The notes beneath the pieces are model-generated. The model was given only the letters and a program-made list of their open reading frames with translations. It was not told the origin of the DNA and made no database searches. The position numbers and the translations under genes were made by a program. Shown here one piece after another: positions 42,245 to 53,250 of a stretch of DNA of 64,000 bases. The stretch comes from Chenopodium formosanum (taxonomy: Eukaryota; Streptophyta; Magnoliopsida; Caryophyllales; Amaranthaceae). Each line of letters begins with the position of its first letter. The stretch's first letter is position 1. Location: positions 80,398,501 to 80,462,500 of the forward strand of contig CM044877.1 of assembly GCA_024500155.1 (NCBI GenBank), read 5' to 3'.

Positions 42245-44920
42245 TCATCATTCAATAATATTAGACCAATTTGCATTGGTCTTTTCTCTTTTTGTTCAAA
42301 AGCTTATGGTAAATGTCAAGTTAATGCAAACTTTTTCCTTTTTTTTTTTTTTTTTTTTTTTTGGGTTTAATTTTTCTCTTTATTGAAGAGGAAAATTAAA
42401 TGGAAAATCCAAGTACTCCCTATATATAAAGTCTATAATTATATTTTAGAGAGATGATTAATTTGCCATTTTCTCTGTTACATTTTTTTAAATGGTCACT
42501 TGGAATATACTACCTCCGTTTCATATTATTTGCAGCAATTAGACATTTTTTTCTCTCTATTTTATATCAAATCGTTGCAAATAATATGAAATAAATGTAG
42601 TATCAATAATATCATAGTAATTAAATGTCAATATGTGGTATGAAATAAGTCAACATTTTCACTATCTGAGCATTTTTGGTAGGAAATATGGTTAGATTCC
42701 TTTTAGCCAGCGTTGAATAAGGAGTGCCTTTTCCATATGTCTAAGGTCTCATTCTCATACATCTAGAACTTTATTTATTTTTATTTTTTGAGAGAGATGT
42801 ATTATATTTTCATGTGGCCTAGTGATGTAATGAACAAGATAACAGTTAGTTGGCAAAGTTCCATGAATAATGCAAAACTATGATTTTAATATTCATATGC
42901 AATATTTATGGACTTAACTAAGAATATGTTGAAGTTTCCGGTGTTAAAGCCTAGATTAATGAATAATGATGACCGGTTTCATAAACATAAACAAATTAAA
43001 CTATAATTCAATAATAATTAGCATTGTTTTGGTGTTTGTTTTAGGGTTCACTTGAACATAGCTAACATAACATGCAATAATCATGGTTAGTATGCGATGA
43101 ACATTGTTTAATTTATACTCTCTTTTGTCAAAAAATTGATCTCTTTTACGTGATTACGTCTCTTGTTACAAGTTTGGCATAAACTTTAATGATATGAGGG
43201 CGATTACATCTTATTACATGTGTTAGTTGTTGTGTTTTCAAATACTATTATCCTACGGCTTCTCTTGGTCCAATATAAAGTAGTGGGACCATCATACTTA
43301 CCAATTGCATTAACAAACTAACATTAGTAGCAACAATCACTTGCAACAAAAACCAGCCCATATGCTATTGAACATTTGAACGGTTGAACCTCATAATCGG
43401 ATTTTCGGATACACATTAGACCACGTGTGTGACAAAAAAAAATGTAATACTCCGTATTGTATATATGATCATAAATGAATCTAAGTTACTGACTTATTTA
43501 CCACATTTACTTATTCAGTGTTCAATTATTCGTGTACAAGCTATCGATCATTATACTATACATTACATCCTTTTCACACCAAACAAAAACTCAAATAAAG
43601 TACTCAACCTTGACTTAACACACTTCAACTTTCTGACTTACATTCCATTCCAACTTCAATCATTCTTGTTGTTTTGCCTTTTTATGAACTTTGAAGTCCA
43701 ACAAGGAGGGCTATACGCCTATACATACAAACAGATCAGATCTTATCGGCATATATGCATATAAGTGGTCCTACTTATAATATTAAACCAAATTAAACTT
43801 TGGATCCTCTTTATAAAACCAAAAAAAGTTAATATTACATAGTGCATATATCCGTACCATCCCAATCTACATTAAAGGTCGGTCCATCCTCCCACTATGA
43901 AATATGAGTATTATCTATATACATGCATGATTGGCATTTAATTGGATCGAGTTCTTCATCACCGCTTATGTCGGGTGCCACATTATTACTTAGGTTAGCA
44001 AGAACTTAAGAATATACCTTTGCTTAGTTTATTCATCATGTTAATTAATGCTCCATATGATATGATTAGTGAGTACTACTCTAACTAGATTTACGATATG
44101 TGTCAAAGTAGCAAGCACTATACATAATAGATCTATGTTGCCTCCACCATATGGGAATGAATGAACATAAAAAAAATAAAATTAATTTGTGTAATCCGTC
44201 TTAAGTGAGGAGAAAACATTGCATCAAAGTCAGAACCTGTATATACATATAGTCTTATAGAGATCTATATTACCCGAGGAAAAATTATATTGTAACCTCC
44301 GATCCACCAAATGATGAAAAAAAAAAAAACTACAATCCACTAAGAGACATTTAGCCATCATACTTTCTTGTTAGATGATAGTAGAGATTGATCTCATAAT
44401 ATTACTAGTAGTAGAAGAAGTTTAGTAGTGTAAGCTAAGATAACATGGGAAAATTAGCATATTGTTTACATGACCCACAAGTCACGCCTCACAAGTCACA
44501 ACCAACCGACTAACCCTTGCCTCCCTCCCCCGAAAATGGGAAAGAAATTTAGTGAGTTTAGTAGTTAATTGCGATAATTAGTACATAATCCTTGTTTTTT
44601 AAGATTAGAACACTTTGTTTATTTTCATACACTGTGATATTTAAACACGCACTTTAGTTTACTTCCCTATATTTGGTGAATTATATACTAGTATATATGT
44701 CTTAATGTTAGAGTTTATTTCATCAATAATGATATATATTAAAATATATCAATATTATTTGAAGTTGCGACGTACTATAAAATATGCCGTAAAAATGAAA
44801 AAGATTTATCTTAAAAAAAAAAAAAAAAACAGAAGAAGTATATATTGGTAGAATGTTTTGGTCAACCATAGCAATTCGGTTTCAATTTCCAAATGCAATG
44901 GTAGATCTATATATCTAATG
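42245..44920. other. 3' flank of the small gene and AT-rich intergenic DNA
   Basis: It contains a poly-T tract near 42340-42362 and a Stowaway-type MITE at 42510-42600. No other gene is visible. Confidence 0.5.
42510..42600. mobile_element. Stowaway-type MITE, 91 bp
   Basis: The ends ctacctccgtttcatatt and aatatgaaataaatgtag form an imperfect inverted pair with TA on both sides. The inner arms ttatttgcagcaatt and cgttgcaaataa also pair. Confidence 0.8.
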
Positions 44921-45035
44921 AAAGTGAAGGATAGCTCAAGTGGTTAGAGCTTCCATCCCGATTATAGGAAATCCGAATTGATCTCTCACCCTGCCCTTGT
45001 GGCTCTCTAAAAAAAAATAATAAATAAAAAAAAAT
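44921..45035 (+). mobile_element. SINE-like, tRNA-derived fragment
   Basis: ggatagctcaagtggttaga resembles a tRNA A box, and aaatccgaattgatc about 30 bases later resembles a weak B box. An A-rich tail follows at 45007-45035. No target duplication was found. Confidence 0.45.
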
Positions 45036-45781
45036 ACAATTGTAACAATACTTCAACAACATGCTTACACTTATGTCATTTCAATAATAATACAATACAT
45101 ATATTGATATTAAATTATTAATGATATACTTCAATAACGTAATATATAATAATGTTTTGTACTAAGTATTAATTAATCAAATAATAATAACTCTTGGGAT
45201 ACAAATCTAGCTATAGTTAGCTATCTTAATCAGTGGTATTCATATGATTGATTGATTCCAAATTTCCACGAATATAGATGTTGTTTGTTGCTGATATTCC
45301 CTGAAATCGGACGTTTTGTTACGTACAAATTAAAGAAAAAAAGGCAGGTAATTCTCATAATTGGGTGCACGTTACCTTAAATTCTATAGTCCAAAAAATT
45401 AGATGATCAAGTAATTATTAGCAGGAAACAGCTAGCTTAATTAATGTCAATCTTAGCTTGCAACTTTGATCATATCGATCTTCTGATCCGACATCACAAA
45501 TTAATACTGGATAATATTTTGGAGGTGGGTTAGGTTTTATTTGGGGAGCCTGACATTTTGTGCAGGTTTCATCTTTGTGTCATGGTATATTGGTATGGGT
45601 GAGAGTTGAAAAACTCGATGTCCGATTGATAACCATCTATCTTACATTTGGGTGTACTAGTGTACTTACAAATCTGTACGTGACTTATGTAGATGTATGT
45701 CTGTATGGAGTTTTTTGACGCGTTTACAAAGATGCTGGATGATGTCACTATGTATAGTACGTGTAATTTATACTCAACTAA

Positions 45782-45953
45782 GGATTTGTTCTCTTCAGCT
45801 TAAGTTCTATTCAGTTCAGCTCCAATCAGTTCAGTTCAGCTCCTAATTTCCTTCTCTCTTAAACAATTCATTTCGGCTCTATTCACTTATGTTCACTTCA
45901 GTTCAGTTCAACTCTAATTAGTTTGGTTCAGTTCAGTAAATATGAACATGCCC
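45782..45953. mobile_element. PIF/Harbinger-type MITE (CTGAA-rich family), copy 2
   Basis: The ends GGATTTGTTC and GAACATGCCC pair imperfectly; TAA lies on both sides (45779-45781 and 45954-45956). The interior carries ttcagttcagttcag-type repeats on this strand. Confidence 0.8.
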
Positions 45954-46111
45954 TAAGAGTATTAATACTTAATTTTGGTTATACAACTGATCTTGCGTGT
46001 GTGTTTTTTTTGGTTTGTTACGAGTTAAACTTTTCTGCCAAGATTCGAACCAGCTGATCTTGTGTGTGGCTGGCCTACTGTGTGGCCATTTATACAAGAA
46101 TAAAGTAAGTC

Positions 46112-46257
46112 CAATAACACTGACTAAGTAACCTTTTAGCACTAACAAGTAATTAACTCTTATAACACTGATCGAGTAAGTTTATTACACTGACAAAGTA
46201 ACCCCTTTAGCACTGACCAAGTAACCCCTATTGCACTAACGAAGTAATCCCTAATAA
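46112..46257. repeat. Minisatellite, about 22-bp unit x 6
   Basis: Units such as aacactgactaagtaacctt, agcactgaccaagtaacccc and ttgcactaacgaagtaatcc repeat about six times with divergence. The core is shared with the array at 27893-27985. Confidence 0.75.
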
Positions 46258-46654
46258 TGGCTGACCACACATTTAAAAATTTGTGTTGATTAAATATTTT
46301 GTTTGATTTTTTTGACGACACATTGACAATATGACACGATGGTTCGGTGTTGAGAATTATACACACTATATATTCAATAGTATATACTCCGTGCTACGTA
46401 TCATTTAATTTTATTAGTGAGATGCTATGATTTCAAGTTTTGTAATTACATTCTCCGTATGTTATTATTATTCGTCTTGTTAATTACATAAATTATGTAA
46501 AAAAAAATGTGATAAATATCATGACGAATAATTTAACAATGACTTTTATCATACTCGAATAATAATAACAATGACAAGTCAACAATTTATATATACGCAA
46601 TATGTAATTAGATGCCAGACAAATTTTGCCTCATAAATACAGGGTATGATATAA

Positions 46655-46846
46655 AGGCCTGTTCTAATTGACTGAACTGAGCTGAACTGAACAGAGCTGA
46701 GCTGAGCTGAACTGAACTGAATTGAGTTGAACTGAACTGAACTGAATTGAACTGAAATGAATATTTTATAAGAGAAGGAAATTAGGAGCTGAACTGAACT
46801 GAGCTGAACTGAACTGAACTGAATTTCAACGTAAGAGAACATGCCC
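46655..46846. mobile_element. PIF/Harbinger-type MITE (CTGAA-rich family), copy 3
   Basis: The ends AGGCCTGTTC and GAACATGCCC pair; TAA lies on both sides (46652-46654 and 46847-46849). The interior is almost wholly gaactgaactgagctgaact-type sequence. Confidence 0.8.
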
Positions 46847-46935
46847 TAAGTCGTAGGTTTTTCTCTCTATTGTTCCAATTTTATCTTATGACCCAAATTA
46901 GACATACTCGCATAAAGAAGTATGGTGTTTTGAGA

Positions 46936-47110
46936 GCCAATGTCATGTTATTAACCAAACTCAATGTCATGTTATTAACCAAGTGAGTTTGGTAGAGTTG
47001 ATGAGAAACTTATCCTGTGACTTTAAAATCACGTGTTCAAGCCTCGCCAACTACATTTACTTGAGGATAAGAGATTTCCTTACCTTCCCTCTCTACTATC
47101 AAGCATTTAC
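46936..47110 (+). mobile_element. SINE-like fragment
   Basis: gagtttggtagagttgatga (A-box-like) is followed by aatcacgtgttcaagcctcg, where tgttcaagcct resembles a B box. A 26-bp tandem duplication (caatgtcatgttattaacca) lies just upstream. There is no clear tail or target duplication. Confidence 0.4.
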
Positions 47111-48185
47111 CTATAGAATTAGACTATATTAATCTGTGTCAGATCAAAAAAGTTCTTCATCTTACCTTATATTTATAAATAAATAAAAATTGTATGCTTA
47201 TGGGACTACTGATAAAGATAAACCCATATTTTATCTTTTGCCTTTGAAAGTCCGAACTAGTCGATTTTGTCTTCATTGAACTATTAGACCCAACCCAAAA
47301 TATGTTCTGGATACTTTAATTTGGGCTCCTCATACCAGGCCTCATATATAGATAGTTTTTATTTTTGTGCCCAAGCCCAGTATCTTACTCAACTAATAAA
47401 AATTAAGATCGATTTCAATGTCTACATTTTTGTTTTGTTCCTTTTCTTTTATTGGAACATAGTGTGTCTACATTACTAATTTACTACATATATTACCCGT
47501 AATTACGGAATTTTCCATCTTATATAAACTTAATTCATGGAAAATTACACTCAATGAGTTAAGCTAAGTGCTAACAAGTTTACATAATTTAAGGTTAGTT
47601 TGATACCAAAAGGTCCAATTAACTCAATGGTGTGTTCTATCAACAAGACAAAATTTATAAAAATCGATAAAGATTGAAGTGCAATTAAAGAATGAGAAAA
47701 CTGATGAGAGGTTGTTAGTGCCGAAATATTATTCACTCGTAACTTTGAAGTGTGTTTGAAACAAAGGTAATGACAAAAAAAAAAAAAAAAAAAAAACTTG
47801 CATGGTGCACTTGTTCTCATAACTCATAAATAAGACAAAATAAGCTAAACTAAGATAAATTTTGCAAAGTTATGATACGATAATTTCATACAAAATAAGT
47901 TGAATCAAACATAATCATATTCTTCACATTCAACCAAACAAGGGATATGCAATTCAACAATTGAAACATTTCTATGATTACTCAATCAACAATTCTTTAA
48001 CAATGCCATCATAAAATCCTCAAACTCACATTCTCACATATTAAACTCCCTGTTTGTTGTAATAAGTAATAATTTATGCCCTTTGCTATCATATGTCTTC
48101 AACTACCCTACTTGAATACTTCCTTGAAATTTCTATAGGAAAGATGTTTGAAGATATCTAAATGCAATCAAGTAGTTTAGAATTA

Positions 48186-48673
48186 GGAAAATTTGTCAGA
48201 AACAACCTTTTAAAGTGTCCACTTTACTAAAAACAACCTTTTAAATTTTTTTTTGCAACTTCAGACCACATTATAAAATTTTTTTATCAAAGACAACCAA
48301 ATGCTACTTTCCGGCGTTGACTCTATTTTTCCCGATGTTGACCATTAGTGTGCAACGCACATGACCTCGTATATTGCTTAATACACCAATTTTCCCTCCA
48401 ATTCACTCGTACAAAAAGAGGGATGAAAGAGAAGCGGGGGTTTTAATAGGAGTTAATTGGAGGGGAAAAGGGGTGTATTAAGCAATATAGGAGGTCACGT
48501 GATTCGCACACTCGTGGTCAACATCGGGAAAAATAGAGTCAACGCCGAAAAGTAACATGTGGTTGTCTTTGATAAAAAAAATTTATAATGTGGTCTGAAA
48601 TTGCAAAAAAAAATTTAAAAGGTTGTTTTTAGTAAAGTGGACACTTTAAAAGGTTGTTTTTGACAAATTTTCC
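48186..48673. mobile_element. MULE-type foldback MITE, 488 bp
   Basis: It starts GGAAAATTTGTCAGAAACAA and ends with its inverse. The arms of about 225-240 bp pair over nearly the whole element. The perfect 9-bp duplication TTAGAATTA flanks it (48177-48185 and 48674-48682). The ends and the inner motif ccggcgttgac match the larger element at 16287-17302, so both belong to one family. Confidence 0.93.
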
Positions 48674-49803
48674 TTAGAATTATACATCTATGTGTTTTAA
48701 ATATTCACTTGCAATAAATGTATACCTACTTGTAAGCGATTAGGATCGTGACAAGTATCCATGTTTGCATATTTAGGTCAAGTTTATTACGGCGTATACA
48801 AACATGACCATAACTTCAAGTTCAGATTCAAATCTACAATTATAAGACTTTCGATATATAAGGGACATTACTTAATGTCTCGCGTAACAACATTTACTCA
48901 AATGCAAACATAATATCAATTACACAATTCACGGTTCATATCATATTAGTGATTAAGTGGACATCCCACAAACGTTATGCTTACTTTTGTGAATTGGCTC
49001 AATACCAAACCAATTAACCAAGTCACCCGTAATTCAAAAAAAGAGATAAAGAAGATGAAAGGTCATTGTTCATCTTTCCAATAAATATTTTTCCGTCAAA
49101 TTCGGATTTTTTAAGATTCTCAAGCACGTTTACTTCTTAACTTCACCCCAAAACACCAAATTTTGGAATTTCATCAATTTCACATCACTACATTTTGCAA
49201 TTCCTGTGAAAATTCAAAATCTAAATTAACGAACAAAGTTGAATCTCTGATATTTCTTCGCATTTTCTCTCTCCATTTTCTAGGGCTCCTTTTCTTCGAA
49301 TTTCGGCATTTCACCAATTTTGGTATGTCTTGCTTTTTTAATTTTTAATTTTTATCGTTTAATTTGAGCTTCATTTTAATTCTTTCAGCTCTTTTATAGT
49401 TTTGTTTGTTTAAATTATGATTGTTGTGAATTTGTGAAGCTAGTGCAAGTTAATTTCGTTTGTTAATTGATGAAGCTTTGATTTCTGAATTGCTGCTGAT
49501 GAATTTCCTTTTTATGTTATGGCTCTTGTGATTTAATGCTATTTACTGATGATTTTTGTGTTATTTGATTGAAATTGTTTGATTATGGTAAATTTGGTTT
49601 GAGAGTGAAGTATGGAGCATCATGATTGTTTAAGGTTTTGGAAATGTGATAAATCGAATCATCATTGTGTCATTTGTGTGTATTTGATTCATGTTTACTG
49701 AATTTTGAAAGGAATCGTCTATTTCTTTACTAGGAAGAAGTCGTGTTGATCCGTGTTATTGATTATTGTATGTTAGGTGATATTGTAGTGACATCTAGGC
49801 AAC
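48674..49803 (+). promoter_or_regulatory. Promoter and leader region of the HSP70-16-like gene
   Basis: AT-rich DNA. A CT-rich leader near 49255-49285 and a possible donor (ttttg|gtatgt, about 49323) suggest a leader intron ending at an acceptor shortly before the ATG (attgtag at about 49789). Limits are tentative. I saw no perfect heat-shock element cluster. Confidence 0.45.
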
Positions 49804-52800
49804 ATGAGTGTGGTGGGATTTGATATTGGAAACGAGAACTGTGTCATTGCGGCCGTGAAGCATAGGGGGATCGATGTGTTGTTGAATGAGGAATCGAAAC
49901 GTGAGACACCGGCTGTGGTGTCGTTTGGGGAGAAGCAGAGATTGTTTGGTTCTGCAGGGGCTGCTTCTGCAACCATGAATCCGACTTCAACAATCTCTCA
50001 GGTTAAGAGATTGATAGGTCGGAGATATGACCATCCCAAGGTTCAGGAGGATTTGAGGATGTTCCCGTTTGAGACTTCTGAGGGTTCTGATGGTGGTATT
50101 CTGATTCATTTACAGTACTTGGGTGAACGACATACCTTTACACCTGTGCAAATATTGGGAATGCTTTTCTCACATTTGAAGCAGACAGCCGAGAAATGTT
50201 TGGAAGCACCTGTTAAGGATTGTGTGATTGGGATCCCCTCGTACTTCACAAATTTGCAACGGAAGCTTTATCTAGATGCTGCAGCTATTGCAGGTCTTAC
50301 ACCGTTGAGGTTGCTGCATGACTGCACAGCTACCGCCCTTGGTTATGGGGTTTACAAGACAGACTTCTCCAACAAGGGCCCATGCTGCGCTGCCTTTGTG
50401 GATATTGGGCACTCTGATACTCAAGTCGCAGTTGTCTCATTTGAATCTGGACATATGAAAGTACTTTCTCATGCTTCCGACAGTAACTTGGGGGCTAGAG
50501 ACTTTGATGAGGTGCTCTTTCGTCACTTTGCTTCGCAGTTTAAACAACAGTACAATATTGATGTTCATTCTAGCCGCCGAGCTTGCATTCGGCTTCGGGC
50601 TGCTTGTGAGAAATTGAAGAAGGTCTTGAGTGCAAACCCTGAAGCACCTTTGAACATTGAGTGCTTGATGGATGAGAAAGATGTGAAGGGTTTTATTACA
50701 AGGGATGAATTTGAAAAATTCTCGGCAAATTTGTTGGAGGGAATAGCCGAACCATGTAAAAAGGCTCTGATGGATGCTGGTGTGGCAGCAGAGAAGATAC
50801 AATCTGTGGAGCTTGTTGGTTCAGGATCTCGAATTCCAGCTATTTCTAGAGTGTTAGCGTCTGTTTTCAGAAGAGAACCAAGCCGGAAATTGAATGCCAG
50901 TGAATGCGTTGCTCGTGGTTGTGCGCTGCAATGTGCTATGTTTAGTCCAAATTTCCGTGTTAAAGATTACGAGGTTTGTATCTTTATTGAGTTTAAATTG
51001 TTGCTATTTTGGCGCTCATGTTTTAATTCTTATTCAAAAACTAGTAGTTAATTTTTGCTTTTTTTTTTTTTTAAAAAAAAATATTGCTTTAAGAAATTTG
51101 TTGCTTTTAGTATGTTAACCATTAGTACATTTCATCCATTGGAAGGTGACAGTTTAAAGCTTGTACAGTGTGAGTTATGAAATTTCTGAAAATTACTGGA
51201 GAGTGATATCTGTATTCTTGTGGCTGAGCTACAATTGGACTTTTTAAATTTAAATCCCCAAGGTTCAATTACAGACTATAGATCCATAGAGAATCATTAC
51301 CGCCAGCCACCTTCCTCTTCTTCTTACATTATTGGCAGCTTGAATGAACTGATAAAACACCCTGGTTTATGCATTGTTAGACTAGTTCTGGTTTCAATAG
51401 TCATATTTGTATAACCTTTTTAGTAATTACCTGTAGAACAGGAAGGATAATATGTTCAGGCTCGGTCTAATGTCAGTATCTTGCTTTTGTTTTTGTAACT
51501 TATCTCCAGTCTTAGTTAGGTACCCTGATTTGGGTCGCCTGGCCAATTTATTGTTTTTCTTTGGTTAGTGTGTGGGGTGTGTTGAGGGGGGTAGTTTGTT
51601 GAGTTGTTCTTCCTCTCATTCCTAATTACTTACACCTTTGTCTCTAAAACCTGCTGCGAGATACTTTCTCCGTTCCGATAATATTGCAACAATGGGACTT
51701 TTGCACTATTCATCACTCTTGTTTGACCATATAATATGATTTATACGTTAAGCAAAATATAGTCATGTGGGTTCTTGTTAAATCAGTCTCATAAAATACT
51801 TTTACAATATTAACTTTTTATAATTTTTACTCTTATACAGTTGTAGATATTTAACATATAATTTCATCCTTGTTGCATTATTATTGGGACGGAGGAAGTA
51901 CTATTTATTGATGTCGCTTTTTTGCCTTTAACTCCAAAACAGCTGTTTAACTAATGATAACCGATATGAAGCACCGGATGCTAGACTCAATCTTATGTAA
52001 AATAATCTTGTTTGTCACTCCCTGCTGAAGTGCTGAATTCTGCAAAGATTTTCATATGCTAGACTGAATCTTATGAAAATAGTTCTCAAAGCCAGTATAA
52101 GTTTGACGGAGTTATGTGGGACTGTGGGTGAAAGCTGCAAAACCATACGCTTGTAAAAGATTTATTAATTGTGGAAGCCTTTTCAAGCGTATAGTTATCA
52201 GACAATTATTTAATAAATACATTCGTAGTTTGCATTTTCCTCTACATAACAAAATAAGAATTCATTAGATAATCAGTGGATAGGGTTCTTCTGCACATTT
52301 GGGTGTTATGACAAAACAGTAAGTATTATGCTGGGAATTAAGAGTACCTAAAAGTGTTAACAAGAAAAGAAAAGCAGTACTTACCAAAGATAAACTACTA
52401 GTAGATAAAGATATAATAGAAGTAACTACTCCATGATGTAAGTATGTGGCAATTTAGCAGGTGACCCATGAGGAATGGGGAGAATAATAGTAAACAATAA
52501 CCTATTCAACGAGGAATCTACCTAAGGGACAGTCTTGAGATGTCAAGGTGTACGTAGCCTTCTCTGGATGCAGAGATGCTGTTTTCTCGAGGACCTAATA
52601 AAGTAATGATTCATATGTACTTGAAATCAATGTAGTGCAAGAAAAAAGATCATAACAAACAATGCATTTTTTGTAATTATATCTTTCTTTGATGATTTAG
52701 AATAGCTCTGCTCTTTTTTCTGAACATGTATATTTTTTTCCAGATACTACTTAATTAGTAATTCGTCAAACAGTGAGAAATCAAGAATGGCACTTTTGAA

Positions 52801-53218
52801 GTTAGAGTGTTGATTAATTGACCTGTGCCTAAATAATATTATTATTTACACTTTTGTGTTGGGTCAAAGCCCTGTGTGTTTTGTAAGGCTTGGTTATAAG
52901 AAGTCTTCTGTATAGGTGCATGGCTGATTGCCTGTTGCATAATAATGGCACTTACGCAGTTGGTTATTCACCTTTTCATGTGTAGGTGGAGGATTCGCTA
53001 CCCTTTTCCATAGGACTCTGTTTACCTGATGAGGGTCCAATACATGCACTTCCAAATGGTGTATTATTTCCCAAAGGTCATCCAATTCCCAGTGAGAAAG
53101 TGTTCAAGTTGCAGAAAAGTAGTAAATTTCAGTTGGAAGCCTTTTATGCTGATGTACACGACTTACCTCTGGGTGTATCTCCTAGAATTAGCGTATTCTC
53201 GGTACGTGGTTGATTGAA

Positions 53219-53250
<32 letters not shown>

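Larger units (their letters stand above)
45036..48176. other. AT-rich intergenic DNA with short repeats
   Basis: It contains two PIF/Harbinger-type MITE copies, one minisatellite and one SINE-like fragment, listed separately. There is no credible gene. Confidence 0.5.

Noticed and set aside
49773..49976. 67-codon frame antisense to the HSP70-16-like first exon
   Set aside because: It lies over the conserved nucleotide-binding domain on the other strand.
50437..50802. 121-codon frame antisense to the HSP70-16-like first exon
   Set aside because: It is a shadow frame of a conserved coding exon.
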